DNA of 64,000 bases from Mitsuaria sp. PDC51 (lineage in GTDB: Bacteria; Pseudomonadota; Gammaproteobacteria; Burkholderiales; Burkholderiaceae_C): positions 310,001 through 374,000 of the forward strand of contig NZ_FOZE01000003.1 in NCBI RefSeq assembly GCF_900113225.1. Reading direction: 5' to 3'. Position numbers and translations under genes: made by a program. Below the pieces are notes generated by a model. That model made no database searches. It was not told the DNA's origin and saw only the letters and a program-made list of their open reading frames with translations. Shown here in pieces: positions 54,235 through 64,000 of this stretch (positions within the stretch are counted from its first letter, which is position 1; each line of letters opens with the position of its first letter).

Positions 54235-57066
54235 TCAGCGCAGCGTCTGGCTCAAGGCCAGCGCTTCCTTGTGACTTTCGAACGCGGTGCTGCGCAGCGC
54301 GACATCGAGTTCCTCCTTCGCCTCCGCCTTCCGGCCGGCCTTGGCCAGGGCGGCGGCCAGGTGGTAGCGGATCTCCGGACTGTCGGGTTCGCGCAGGCGC
54401 GCGTCGCGCAGCAGTTGCAGCGCGCGGTCGCCGTTGCCGGCCAGGTGGTAGGCCCAGCCGGCGGTGTCGATGACCGCCACGTTGCGGGGATCGAGCCCCA
54501 GCGCCTTCTCGGCCGTCGCCGCGGCCGCGGCCGCCTCGCCTTGCCGGATCATCACGTTGGCCAGGTTGTTGAGCGTCTCGACCTCGTTCGGCCGGAGCTT
54601 CAGCGCCGTCTCGTAGCTGCGGCGCGCGGCGGGGAAGCTCCCGGCGCGCGCCTGCGCGTCGCCGAGCGCCTTCCAGGCCGCCAGGTCGGACGGGTGGGTC
54701 TTCAGCCAGCGCTCGGCCAGGTCCTGCGCCGCCTTGCCGCTGCCGTCCTGCCGTCCCAGCGCCCGCATCAGGGCGAGCAGGCTGCCGCTGGTGGGCTGCA
54801 GCTCGTGGGCCTTGCGCAGCGCGTCCAGCGCCTGGGCCGGCTGGCGCCGCGCCAGCGCGACGTCGGCCAGCAGCGTGTAGCCCAGCGCCAGTTGCGGACG
54901 CAGCTGGATCACCTGCCGGGCCTGCTTCTCCGCCAGGGTCGGGTTGCCCTGCTGCAGGGCCACCGTCGAGGACAGCGCCAGCGCGCCCACATGCTGGGGC
55001 GCGGTCTGCAGCGCCTTGTCCAGGCTGTAGGCGGCGCCCGCCGGATCGCGCGCATCCAGTTGCAGCGCGGCGATCTGCGCCAGCGGATCGGCACCGAAGC
55101 CGGAACGCCGCGCCGCGCTGGTCAGCGTCGCGCGGGCGCCGTTGGCGTCGCGGTTGGCGAGCTGCGCCTGCGCGTAGGCGATCAGCGTCTGCGGATCGTC
55201 CGGCGCCTTGCCGAGCAGGCGCTTGGCGGCCTCGAGCGCGGCGCCGGCCTGGTCCTGCTTGAGCAGCCAGGCGATCAGCGCCTGGTCAGCCCGCGTGTTG
55301 CGCGAGCTGCTGACGTCGGTCGCCTTGGTCAGCCAGCGCTGCACCTCGGCGGCCTGGCCCCGGGCCTCGCTGAGCAGCGCCATCTCGTAGAGCGCGTCGG
55401 CGTTCTTCTCGTCGGCCTTCAGCATCGCGGCCAGGCGCACCTGGGCCGCGTCGAACTTGCGCTCGGCGATGTCGATGCGCGTCAGGCCCAGTTGCGCCTC
55501 GGCCAGCTGCGGATCGAGCTGGAGGGCCTTCTGGTAGGCCTCGCGCGCGCCCGGCAGGTTGCCGGCCGAGCGGCGCGCCACGCCGAGCTGCACCCAGGTG
55601 GTCGGGTTGGCGGCCTCCTGCTTGACCAGCCGGTCCGCGATCGCGACGGCCTTGGCCGTCTGCCCGGCGCGCAGGTACAGCGACACCAGCGCCATGCCGG
55701 CGTAGGTCTGGCGCGGATCGCGCTGGAAGGCTTTCTCGAGCTCCCCGATCGCGTCGCCGGACTGGCCGCCGCGCAGCAGCGACAGGCCCAGCGCGGTGCG
55801 GAACTCCGGCGCGTCCTTGGCCTTGAGCGCCTCCTGCATCAGCGCGGTGGCACGGGCATGCCGGCCCTGCGCCATCTGCAGCGTGGCCATCATCACCAGC
55901 GCCTGGCCGTCGCCGGGATAGGCGCGCAGGTAGGCGTCCAGCACCTCCGCGGCGCGGTCCAGGTTGGGCTCCGCCACGTAGACCTGCGCCAGCAGCTTGG
56001 ACAGCGGGCTGTTGGGCGTCTGGCGCTGGGCGTATTCCAGGTAGGGCTTGGCCTTCTCCATCTCGCCCAGGCCGAAATGCGCGAGCCCGTTGAGCATCAG
56101 CGCCTGCGGGCGGTAGCGGATGAATTCGATGGGCACCGGGTCCAGTTCCGCGGTGACGGCCTTGAGCGCGCTGCGGGCGCTGGCGGCGTCGCCGCGGCGC
56201 TCCGCGAGCACCGCGGTCAGGTAGAGCGCGCGCGGCTCGCTCGGCGCCAGCTTCAGCGCGGACTGCGCCTGCGCCAGCGCGTCCGCGTCGCGGCCCAGGT
56301 CGATCAGCAGGCCGGCGCGGGCCAGCTGCGCCTCCAGGTGGCGGGGGTCGGCGGCGATCGCGCGCTCGTACCCCTTGAGCGCCTCGTCCAGCCGGCCCTG
56401 CACGTGGGGCACGGTGGCCTTCTGGTACAGCGCCTCGCCGTTGGCCGGCGCCAGGCGCAGCGCCTGCTCCGCCGCGGCGTTGGCCAGGTCGAACTGCCGC
56501 GCGCGCAGGCGCAGGGGCACCTCGGCCAGCCAGGTGTCGGCGTTGTCGGGTGGGATGGCGCGGGCCAGGTCGATCTGCGCCTGCGCGCGCGAGGGCTCGC
56601 CGAGGTCCGAGGCCGCCGCGGCGCGCACCAGCAGCAGCGCCTTGCGGACCGGATCGGGCAGGCCCTCGGGCACCAGCGCCGGCAGCTTGAAGACCTCGGG
56701 CTGCTTGCCCTGGGCGACCAGCGCCTGGGCCAGCGGCACGGCGACCTCGGCGCGGTTGATGCCCAGCGAGAGGGCCTCGCTGAACTCGACCTCGGCGGCC
56801 GCGGCCTCGCTGCGCATCAGCAGCGCCTTGCCCAGCAGCACGTGGACGCTGAGCATGCGCGCGTCCTGCTGCAGCGCGTTCTTCAGCTGGATGACGGCGC
56901 CGTCGATGTCCTGGCGTTCGAAGCGCTTGAGCGCGTCCTCGTAGAAGCGCGCGGCCTTGACGCTGTCCGCCTGCGCCGATGCCGCGCACAGCGCCAGCAA
57001 GGCCGCCGCCGCGGGGCCGCGCCAGCGGGACCCGCCGGACCTGCCAGACCTGCCAACAGTGCTCAT
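54235..57066 (-). CDS. prsT: XrtA/PEP-CTERM system TPR protein PrsT-like
   Basis: 943 residues. An Arg/Gly-rich N-terminus and a signal helix (AAAALLALCAASAQA) precede about 20 tetratricopeptide repeats covering the remaining length (for example AYQKALQLDPQLAEAQLGLTR, SYETALKLRPNEVETLNNLAN). Length, signal peptide and TPR content match PrsT, which is presumed to scaffold polysaccharide and PEP-CTERM protein export in the periplasm. No lipobox Cys is seen. It sits beside the PEP-CTERM substrate gene but 35 kb from the main locus. Confidence 0.85.
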   Translation of the reverse strand: MSTVGRSGRSGGSRWRGPAAAALLALCAASAQADSVKAARFYEDALKRFERQDIDGAVIQLKNALQQDARMLSVHVLLGKALLMRSEAAAAEVEFSEALSLGINRAEVAVPLAQALVAQGKQPEVFKLPALVPEGLPDPVRKALLLVRAAAASDLGEPSRAQAQIDLARAIPPDNADTWLAEVPLRLRARQFDLANAAAEQALRLAPANGEALYQKATVPHVQGRLDEALKGYERAIAADPRHLEAQLARAGLLIDLGRDADALAQAQSALKLAPSEPRALYLTAVLAERRGDAASARSALKAVTAELDPVPIEFIRYRPQALMLNGLAHFGLGEMEKAKPYLEYAQRQTPNSPLSKLLAQVYVAEPNLDRAAEVLDAYLRAYPGDGQALVMMATLQMAQGRHARATALMQEALKAKDAPEFRTALGLSLLRGGQSGDAIGELEKAFQRDPRQTYAGMALVSLYLRAGQTAKAVAIADRLVKQEAANPTTWVQLGVARRSAGNLPGAREAYQKALQLDPQLAEAQLGLTRIDIAERKFDAAQVRLAAMLKADEKNADALYEMALLSEARGQAAEVQRWLTKATDVSSSRNTRADQALIAWLLKQDQAGAALEAAKRLLGKAPDDPQTLIAYAQAQLANRDANGARATLTSAARRSGFGADPLAQIAALQLDARDPAGAAYSLDKALQTAPQHVGALALSSTVALQQGNPTLAEKQARQVIQLRPQLALGYTLLADVALARRQPAQALDALRKAHELQPTSGSLLALMRALGRQDGSGKAAQDLAERWLKTHPSDLAAWKALGDAQARAGSFPAARRSYETALKLRPNEVETLNNLANVMIRQGEAAAAAATAEKALGLDPRNVAVIDTAGWAYHLAGNGDRALQLLRDARLREPDSPEIRYHLAAALAKAGRKAEAKEELDVALRSTAFESHKEALALSQTLR

Positions 57067-57164
57067 CTCGTCCCCCCCGATGTGTGGTCATGCGGCCGCG
57101 GCCTGGGGCCGTCGGTGCGCGGGAGCGGGCAGGGTGCCTGGTCGCGCTCCGGCGCGAGGCTCAG

Positions 57165-57181
57165 GCCGGGTCGAACCCGGC
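57165..57181 (-). terminator. hairpin downstream of yajQ
   Basis: GCCGGGT/ACCCGGC with a 3-nt loop immediately follows the yajQ stop codon on the minus strand. No T-tract follows, so termination efficiency is doubtful. The rest of the 120-bp gap to the PrsT-like gene shows nothing clear. Confidence 0.45.
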
Positions 57182-57186
57182 CCGGC

Positions 57187-57681
57187 TCATTTGCGGTAGT
57201 TGTCGAAGCTCAGCGGCAGGTCGGGCAGCGCCTTGCGCAGCGCGCCCTGCGCGGCCTGCAGGTCGTCGAGCGACTTGCCGGTGATGCGCACGATGTCGCC
57301 TTCGATCTGCGCCTGCACCTTGAGCTTGCTCTCCTTGATCGCGGCCACGACCTTCTTGGCCTCGGCGGCTTCCAGACCGTTCTTGATCTTGTAGACCTGC
57401 TTGACGCGGTCGCCGCCGAGCTTCTCGATCTTGTCCTGCTTGTCGACGAAACCGAGCACCACGCCCTGCTTGGTCAGCTTCGAATACAGCACCGCCTCGA
57501 TCTGCTCGAGCTGGAACTCGGCGTCGCCGGTGGCGTGGACTTCTTTCTCCTTGTCCTTCCACTCGATGGCGGCGCTGGTGCCCTTGAAGTCGAAGCGGGT
57601 GGCGATCTCCTTGGCGCTGGCGTCCACGCTGTTGCGGACCTTCACCATGTCGGGTTCGAGGACGGTGTCAAAGCTGGGCAT
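57187..57681 (-). CDS. yajQ: YajQ-family nucleotide-binding protein
   Basis: 164-residue protein of the UPF0234/YajQ family. MPSFDTVLEPDMVKVRNSVD, RFDFKGTSAAIEW and KIKNGLEAAEAKKVVAAIKESKLKVQAQI are all characteristic, as is the SFDNYRK C-terminus. The fold is a double ferredoxin-like domain; in Xanthomonas a homologue binds cyclic di-GMP. Role here not shown. Divergent from murB. Confidence 0.95.
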   Translation of the reverse strand: MPSFDTVLEPDMVKVRNSVDASAKEIATRFDFKGTSAAIEWKDKEKEVHATGDAEFQLEQIEAVLYSKLTKQGVVLGFVDKQDKIEKLGGDRVKQVYKIKNGLEAAEAKKVVAAIKESKLKVQAQIEGDIVRITGKSLDDLQAAQGALRKALPDLPLSFDNYRK

Positions 57682-57705
57682 GTGCGTACATCTCTTTCAA
57701 AGGAG

Positions 57706-57728
57706 CGAAGGCCCGGATCGGGCCTTCG
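57706..57728. promoter_or_regulatory. perfect inverted repeat between yajQ and murB
   Basis: CGAAGGCCC and GGGCCTTCG are separated by five bases in the 72-bp divergent gap. It could be an operator or a hairpin shared by both leaders. No T-tract is present. Confidence 0.4.
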
Positions 57729-57753
57729 GGGGATATGGGCGAGAATTCTAGCC

Positions 57754-58824
57754 ATGCAGTCTCCCGCCATCCCCCCCTCGACCGAGCGACGCGAGGGCGT
57801 CGTCATCGAGACCGACGTCAACCTCAAGCCCTACAACACCTTCGGCCTGCCGGCGACGGCGCGCCGGCTGGTGCGCATCCGCGAGGAACTGGATGTGCGC
57901 CGCGTCGTCGACCACCCCGAACTGGGCCGCGCGCCGAAGTTCGTGCTCGGCGGTGGCTCGAACCTGGTGCTGACGCGGGATGTCGACGCGGTGGTGCTGA
58001 AGATGGAGATCCCGGGCCTGCGCGTCGAGGAACGCGACGACTGCTGGATCGTCGAGGCCGGCGCCGGCGTGGCCTGGCATGAGGCGGTCGCGGGCTCGCT
58101 GGCGCTGGGCGTGCCGGGCCTGGAGAACCTCGCGCTGATTCCCGGCACCGTCGGCGCCGCGCCGGTCCAGAACATCGGCGCCTATGGCGTCGAGCTGAAG
58201 GATCGGCTCGAGAACGTGGACGTCGTGGACCTGACCACCGGCCGGCGGGTCACGCTGCCGGCCGAGGTGTGCCGCTTCGGCTACCGGGACAGCGTGTTCA
58301 AGCAGACCGGTTACGGTGGCCTGGCCGGCAAGAGCGTGATCACCAAGGTGCGGCTGCGCTGTCCCAAGCCGTGGCAACCGCAGCTGGGCTACCTGGACAT
58401 CGAGCGCAAGATGGCCGAGACCGGCATCGCCGCGCCCGATGCCCGGCAGGTGTTCGACTGGATCTGCGAGATCCGTCGCGCCAAGCTGCCGGATCCGGCG
58501 CGCATCGGCAATGCGGGCAGTTTTTTCAAGAACCCGGTGGTGAGCGCGGAGCAGTGCCGCGACATCATCACGCGCGACCCGCACATCGTGCATTACCCGA
58601 TGCCCGACGGCAGCTTCAAGCTGGCCGCCGGCTGGCTGATCGACGCCTGTGGGTGGAAGGGCAAGAGCGTCGGCGGCGCGGCGGTTTACGAGAAGCAGGC
58701 GCTGGTGCTGGTGAATCGCGGCGAGGCCCGCGGCGCCGAGGTCGTCACGCTGGCGCGGGCGATCCAGGAGAGTGTCTACGGCCGCTTCGGCATCCGGCTG
58801 GAGCCGGAGCCGGTGGTGGTCTGA
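57754..58824 (+). CDS. murB: UDP-N-acetylmuramate dehydrogenase MurB
   Basis: 356-residue FAD enzyme of peptidoglycan precursor synthesis (type I, E. coli-like). FAD-binding motifs are LKPYNTFGLPATAR, FVLGGGSNLVLT and LIPGTVGAAPVQNIGAYG; the substrate/active-site motif FGYRDSVFK and the C-terminal Ser motif in GNAGSFFKNPVV, plus the late Glu in EPEPVVV region, are standard. The start at ATG 57754 matches the family N-terminus. Confidence 0.96.
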   Translation: MQSPAIPPSTERREGVVIETDVNLKPYNTFGLPATARRLVRIREELDVRRVVDHPELGRAPKFVLGGGSNLVLTRDVDAVVLKMEIPGLRVEERDDCWIVEAGAGVAWHEAVAGSLALGVPGLENLALIPGTVGAAPVQNIGAYGVELKDRLENVDVVDLTTGRRVTLPAEVCRFGYRDSVFKQTGYGGLAGKSVITKVRLRCPKPWQPQLGYLDIERKMAETGIAAPDARQVFDWICEIRRAKLPDPARIGNAGSFFKNPVVSAEQCRDIITRDPHIVHYPMPDGSFKLAAGWLIDACGWKGKSVGGAAVYEKQALVLVNRGEARGAEVVTLARAIQESVYGRFGIRLEPEPVVV

Positions 58825-58855
58825 GCCGGCCCGCCCCAGGGTCTCGAGGGCTTGC

Positions 58856-59143
58856 TCAGATCCAGTGGAATCCTTTCGCCATCAACGCCGCCACGCCGAT
58901 GGCCACCGTGATGATGGCGCCGAACAGAAGGCGAAAGTCATGCGTGCGGATGGCCATGATCTCGGCGCGCATCTCCTTCCGGAATTCCCTGAACTCGGTC
59001 TTGAGTTCATTCATCTCGATCTGCAGTCGGTCCACGTTGGTCTCCAGTACAGCCACCTTGATTGGAAGGTTCGAATGCTGGGCCGAGGCGCCATGGCGGT
59101 CAATGACCTCGACATGAGGGGCGTGCTTGTGCGGGGTGGCCAT
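58856..59143 (-). CDS. small coiled-coil protein with C-terminal membrane helix
   Basis: 95 residues. A His/Pro-containing N-terminus is followed by a coiled coil (VAVLETNVDRLQIEMNELKTEFREFRKEMRAEIMAIR) and one membrane helix near the C-terminus (LLFGAIITVAIGVAAL). This arrangement is common for short phage-like or stress-related proteins (comparable to holin-like or DUF1640-like helical proteins). An alternative ATG at 59200 adds 19 Ser/Lys-rich residues. The 177-bp gap downstream toward the HNH gene has only a GC-rich hairpin near 59295-59318. Function unknown. Confidence 0.65.
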   Translation of the reverse strand: MATPHKHAPHVEVIDRHGASAQHSNLPIKVAVLETNVDRLQIEMNELKTEFREFRKEMRAEIMAIRTHDFRLLFGAIITVAIGVAALMAKGFHWI

Positions 59144-59320
59144 GGGCGGCAGCTGGGCAAGGCCTGGCCCCTTTTTCCTGCTCGATGATGAACTGCGCAT
59201 GAGAGGGCTCGCGACGGATCTGCTGGGACCTGCAAAGTTTGCGCCGCAAGATCAGCAGCCGCGAGTCGGAAGCCGGCCTCCCGAAGGGGGACGGCGCAAC
59301 GCCCTTTCAGGGGGCGCCGG

Positions 59321-60163
59321 TCAAGTCTCCAGCAGCCCCCAGCTACGAAGGAAGTGCCGCGACATCGCAGCGAACGGCTGGTTGTCGTCGGCCTGGCGGC
59401 GCAGCTGCGCGAGCACCTTCGGCGCGCTTGGCGAGTCGTGATCCATTTCCTGGAACGCCAGCGCTGCGGTGTAGAGGAACTCGTAGCGCTGGTAGCGCAG
59501 GCGCAGCAGCTCGCTGCGATTGAGGCCCAGCACTTCCTCGGCCGCCTTCACCGCGGCCTTCGCCCTCGCGGAGCGGCCACGGGCGATGAGCCATACCTCT
59601 TGCGTCGCCTCGATCGCGTTCCAGGAGAACAGCCGCTCCGGATCGTCGAGGTAAGGATCGGGCAGATGCGCATGCTCGCCGGCGAAGAAGCGCTTCAGCG
59701 CGGCGTCTGTCGTGGACGCGGGATCGGGGCAGAAGCGCTCGGCAAGCGCCGCTGCCTTCGCCGCATCGGCCGGGCGCGTGGCCGGCATGCGTGGCGGCTT
59801 CAGCCGCGCGCCGGTGACCGGGAAGCGGTTGCCCTTGTGGACCTGGTTGCAGACCTGGCAGCTGAAGGTGTAGTTGTCGACGCAATACGCCAGCCACCAG
59901 TACGGGTCCTTGGGACGGAAGTGCTCGACGTCGCCGTGCGCGACGACCGCCGTGTCGGCCTCGCAGTAGGCGCATTTGCCAGCGGTCTCGCGCCGCAGCG
60001 TCGCCTTCGCGGCCGACCAGATCTGGCGTGACTTGGGCTTGAAGTCGACCCTGCGGCCGTCGTCGTAGAAATAGCCCTCGAGCCGGAGCAGCCGCTGCTG
60101 CAGCTTCGCGCCGGTGAAGGCGCCCAGGCTCGCGGCATCGCGTCGCCGCCGCAGGCGGATCAC
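59321..60163 (-). CDS. PtuB-like HNH endonuclease
   Basis: 280 residues. The HNH core is CAYCEADTA (C64, C67), HGDVEHFRPKD (with H81), WWLAYCVDNYTFSCQVCN (C102, C105, N106) and K110 with NRFPV. This spacing is that of the HNH family typified by PtuB of Septu defence systems (previously TIGR02646-type proteins). The C-terminal half is helical. GTG 60163 overlaps the ATPase stop (GTGA), which decides the start and indicates coupled production. It is expected to be the nuclease effector of the pair. Confidence 0.85.
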   Translation of the reverse strand: MIRLRRRRDAASLGAFTGAKLQQRLLRLEGYFYDDGRRVDFKPKSRQIWSAAKATLRRETAGKCAYCEADTAVVAHGDVEHFRPKDPYWWLAYCVDNYTFSCQVCNQVHKGNRFPVTGARLKPPRMPATRPADAAKAAALAERFCPDPASTTDAALKRFFAGEHAHLPDPYLDDPERLFSWNAIEATQEVWLIARGRSARAKAAVKAAEEVLGLNRSELLRLRYQRYEFLYTAALAFQEMDHDSPSAPKVLAQLRRQADDNQPFAAMSRHFLRSWGLLET

Positions 60164-61671
60164 TTGGACCGCTCCACGCGCTTCACCGCGGCCTTGAGCT
60201 TGCCCGGCGACAGCGTCGGCGTGGACGCGGGCTTTGCCGCTGCGGTCGACGGCTTCGACGCCGGCGCCGCGGCCTTCGAGGCTTTCGCCGTCTGCGTCGC
60301 CCTGGCGACCTTTGTCGCCTTCGCCGTCGATGGCCGCGACTTCGCGGCCGGCTCCGGCGCCGCGGGCTTCGCGGACTGGGCCGCCTGCTTCGCGATGGTT
60401 GCCTTGAGTTCCTTCAGCAACGCCGCCTGCTGGCGCGCGTAACCGGGCACCGCGTCCCACTCCGGCGCGGCCCGCAGGACCTCCGTGCTGCGCTGCAATT
60501 GCGTGCGTTCGCGCGCGGTCAGGGCCTTGCCCTTGGCCGTCGACTTCGCCTGCAGCTTGCGGGCCGTGTCGCGCGCCTGCTCGACCACCACCGAATCCAT
60601 CGACGCCAGGCCGAACATCGGGCTCATCAGCAGCTGGTGCACGCCCATCAGGCGCGGCTCGCCGACGAAGGGCACCAGCGTCGGCCGCTGCTTGGTCCCT
60701 TCGCGGCGGATGACGAAGAGCTCGCCCTCGCCACTCTGCTGCGCGGTCAGCGCCGAATGCGTCGTCGCGATGAACTGGAAATGCGGCAGCAGCGCCGACA
60801 GGAAGTCGACCAGCTGCCGGCGCCAGACCGGGTGCAGATGCAGGTCGAGTTCGTCGATCAGCAGCACGCCGCGCGTGGCGAGCGGGTCCTTGCGATCGGG
60901 GAAGGCCTCGGTGATGCGGTAGAGCAGGTCGCCGCACCAGGCGGCCATGTTCTGGTAGCCGTCGGACAGCTGGCTCAGGGGCACCTCGCCGTCGACGGTG
61001 TGGAACATCAGCTGGCCGGAGGCCTTGTCGATGCGCGAGAAGTTCATGCCCCGCATCAGCTGGTTGAGCGCCGCGCGGATCGGCGCCAGCGCGCCGGCGC
61101 CGCGCCGGTAGTCGAGGTCCATCGCCCAGCGCTGCAGCGAGACCAGCGAGGCGTCGGGCGAGAACATCGAGGCCAGCGCCCGCGCGCGCGGCGAGCGTGC
61201 GCTGTCGTCCAGCGGCGCGCTCAGGCGCTTGCCGCCTTCGGGCGGCCGGCGCGACACGCCATAACCCAGCACGAAATAGTTGCGGTCGGCATGCCGGATC
61301 GCCGCATCCAGCGCATCCAGCGTCCGCGCGTTGCGCTCGAAGATGTCGCGCAGGCCGTCGCCGCGGTGCAGTTCCAGCGCGATCTCGCGCGGCTCGCCCT
61401 TGGCGGTCACCAGCGTGCCGGCGATGCGGCATTGCCGCGTGCCGTTGCGGATCCAGGCATCGGCGTCGCCGAGCAGCTCCGGCAGGGCGTCGCTGCCCGC
61501 CAGCAGCAGGCCGATCGCGCGCAGCACCGTGCTCTTGCCGCAGCCGTTCTCGCCGAGCAACAGCGTCCAGCGCCGGTTCGTGCCGGGGGCTGCCTCCGGG
61601 CTGATGCCGAAGTCGATCGCCAGCGACTCCATCGAGCGCACATTGGTCAGCGCGATGCGGGACAGGTACAT
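60160..61671 (-). CDS. PtuA-like ABC/SMC-type ATPase
   Basis: 503 residues. Walker A LLLGENGCGKST (about 38-48), signature PLSQLSDGYQNM (231-242), Walker B GVLLIDELDLHLHP (268-281) and TTHSALT (303-309) define an ABC/Rad50-like AAA ATPase of the type found with HNH nucleases in Septu. The region after about 430 is a Lys/Ala/Pro/Ser/Thr-rich basic tail of about 75 residues, resembling histone H1-like tails, that is unusual for PtuA. It is the first gene of the pair and has no reverse transcriptase nearby, so it is not a retron. Confidence 0.85.
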   Translation of the reverse strand: MYLSRIALTNVRSMESLAIDFGISPEAAPGTNRRWTLLLGENGCGKSTVLRAIGLLLAGSDALPELLGDADAWIRNGTRQCRIAGTLVTAKGEPREIALELHRGDGLRDIFERNARTLDALDAAIRHADRNYFVLGYGVSRRPPEGGKRLSAPLDDSARSPRARALASMFSPDASLVSLQRWAMDLDYRRGAGALAPIRAALNQLMRGMNFSRIDKASGQLMFHTVDGEVPLSQLSDGYQNMAAWCGDLLYRITEAFPDRKDPLATRGVLLIDELDLHLHPVWRRQLVDFLSALLPHFQFIATTHSALTAQQSGEGELFVIRREGTKQRPTLVPFVGEPRLMGVHQLLMSPMFGLASMDSVVVEQARDTARKLQAKSTAKGKALTARERTQLQRSTEVLRAAPEWDAVPGYARQQAALLKELKATIAKQAAQSAKPAAPEPAAKSRPSTAKATKVARATQTAKASKAAAPASKPSTAAAKPASTPTLSPGKLKAAVKRVERSK

Positions 61672-61755
61672 GGGACGGGGCTCTCCGTTGCGGAGAGGGA
61701 CTTTAATGGCCTTTGAGGTGAGCGGGATCGAACCGGCTCAGCCGGCCCGCCCGGT

Positions 61756-63705
<1,950 letters not shown>

Positions 63706-63707
63706 GG

Positions 63708-64000
63708 TCAGCGCAGCTCCAGGTGGGTCAGCTGCCAGGCCGAGCGCCCGTAGAAGACGCTGTTGCGCAGCTCCGGCGCCTGGTCGAAGGGATAGATCAG
63801 GAACAGCGGGCCCTTGTCGCGCACCGCCATCGGCCGGTCGTCGAGCAGCCGGGCGACGATCACATCGTAGCGATGGCTGTCGGTCAGCGGGATCTGGACG
63901 CGGTAGTCGTTGAGCGCGCGGGCCTCGATCGTGCGTCCCTGCGCGCCGGCGGCGGCGAGCACGTCGCGCAGCAGCGGCCCGGTGAACCGGCGCGGCTGCG
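63708..64000 (-). CDS. molybdopterin-type oxidoreductase C-terminus (5' partial)
   Basis: Frame is open beyond the window end, so only the C-terminal 97 residues are seen; the GTG at 63962 is not the true start. FTGPLLRDVL, ALNDYRVQIPLTD, KGPLFLIYPFDQ and WQLTHLEL are typical of small periplasmic oxidoreductase molybdopterin-binding (SUOX-like fold) proteins that sit next to sensor kinases in Burkholderiales. It might detect or process a redox signal for the adjacent kinase. Confidence 0.65.
   Translation of the reverse strand, partial: QPRRFTGPLLRDVLAAAGAQGRTIEARALNDYRVQIPLTDSHRYDVIVARLLDDRPMAVRDKGPLFLIYPFDQAPELRNSVFYGRSAWQLTHLELR

Noticed and set aside
54271-57753. Plus-strand frame running into murB, which would make a 1517-residue protein
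   Set aside because: Only the last 356 codons are MurB; the rest is antisense to the PrsT-like gene and yajQ.
59321-61671. Retron (Eco78-like) with PtuAB effectors
   Set aside because: No reverse transcriptase or msr/msd-like inverted repeats next to the pair.

Overview
The window is about 70% G+C, its genes are tightly packed, and their start/stop codons often overlap (ATGA, GTGA, TGATG). Gene content points to a betaproteobacterium of the order Burkholderiales, in the Roseateles/Mitsuaria/Rubrivivax/Leptothrix neighbourhood. The main reasons are an exosortase A (XrtA)/PEP-CTERM exopolysaccharide locus, the order rimP-nusA-infB-rbfA-truB-typA, and a tRNA-Ser with an encoded CCA. The genus is inferred, not shown.

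1-22.6 kb is the distal part of an XrtA-type exopolysaccharide locus; the exosortase itself would lie upstream of base 1. It holds a ligase/polymerase (cut by the window edge), a polysaccharide deacetylase, an asparagine synthetase-like protein without the glutaminase cysteine, four glycosyltransferase-type proteins, a Wzx flippase, a FemAB-like acyltransferase, a DegT aminotransferase, a secreted TPR protein, and the diagnostic set of two exosortase-associated hydrolases, an acyl carrier protein, an acyl-CoA ligase and a PLP decarboxylase. An O-acyltransferase and an SGNH/acetylesterase-like protein follow. A foreign-looking AAA ATPase sits inside the locus. Two further parts of the system, a PEP-CTERM surface protein with a good sigma-54 promoter and a PrsT-like TPR protein, lie 35 kb away at 53.2-57.1 kb.

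22.7-35.2 kb holds an exported protein with two retropepsin-like domains and TPRs, a DUF1203 protein, a giant cyclic beta-1,2-glucan synthase (NdvB/ChvB type) preceded by a coupled small membrane ORF, and a LysE exporter.

35.27-39.12 kb is a small genomic island at the 3' end of tRNA-Ser(GGA). A 12-bp copy of the tRNA 3' end, followed by the presumed original tRNA terminator, marks the far end. It carries an AlpA-like regulator and five ORFs I do not recognise, with no integrase. It is the best candidate here for an undescribed system.

39.2-53.2 kb is core genome: SPFH/NfeD pair, a PLP-fold I arginine/lysine/ornithine decarboxylase, FabI, then the rimP-nusA-infB-rbfA-truB-typA translation cluster with a visible promoter and leader terminator. 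A palindromic intergenic repeat occurs after the decarboxylase and after typA.

57.1-64 kb holds YajQ, MurB, a coiled-coil membrane protein, a PtuA/PtuB-like ATPase-HNH pair (Septu-type anti-phage candidate), a hybrid sensor kinase, and the C-terminus of a probable molybdopterin-type oxidoreductase cut by the window end.
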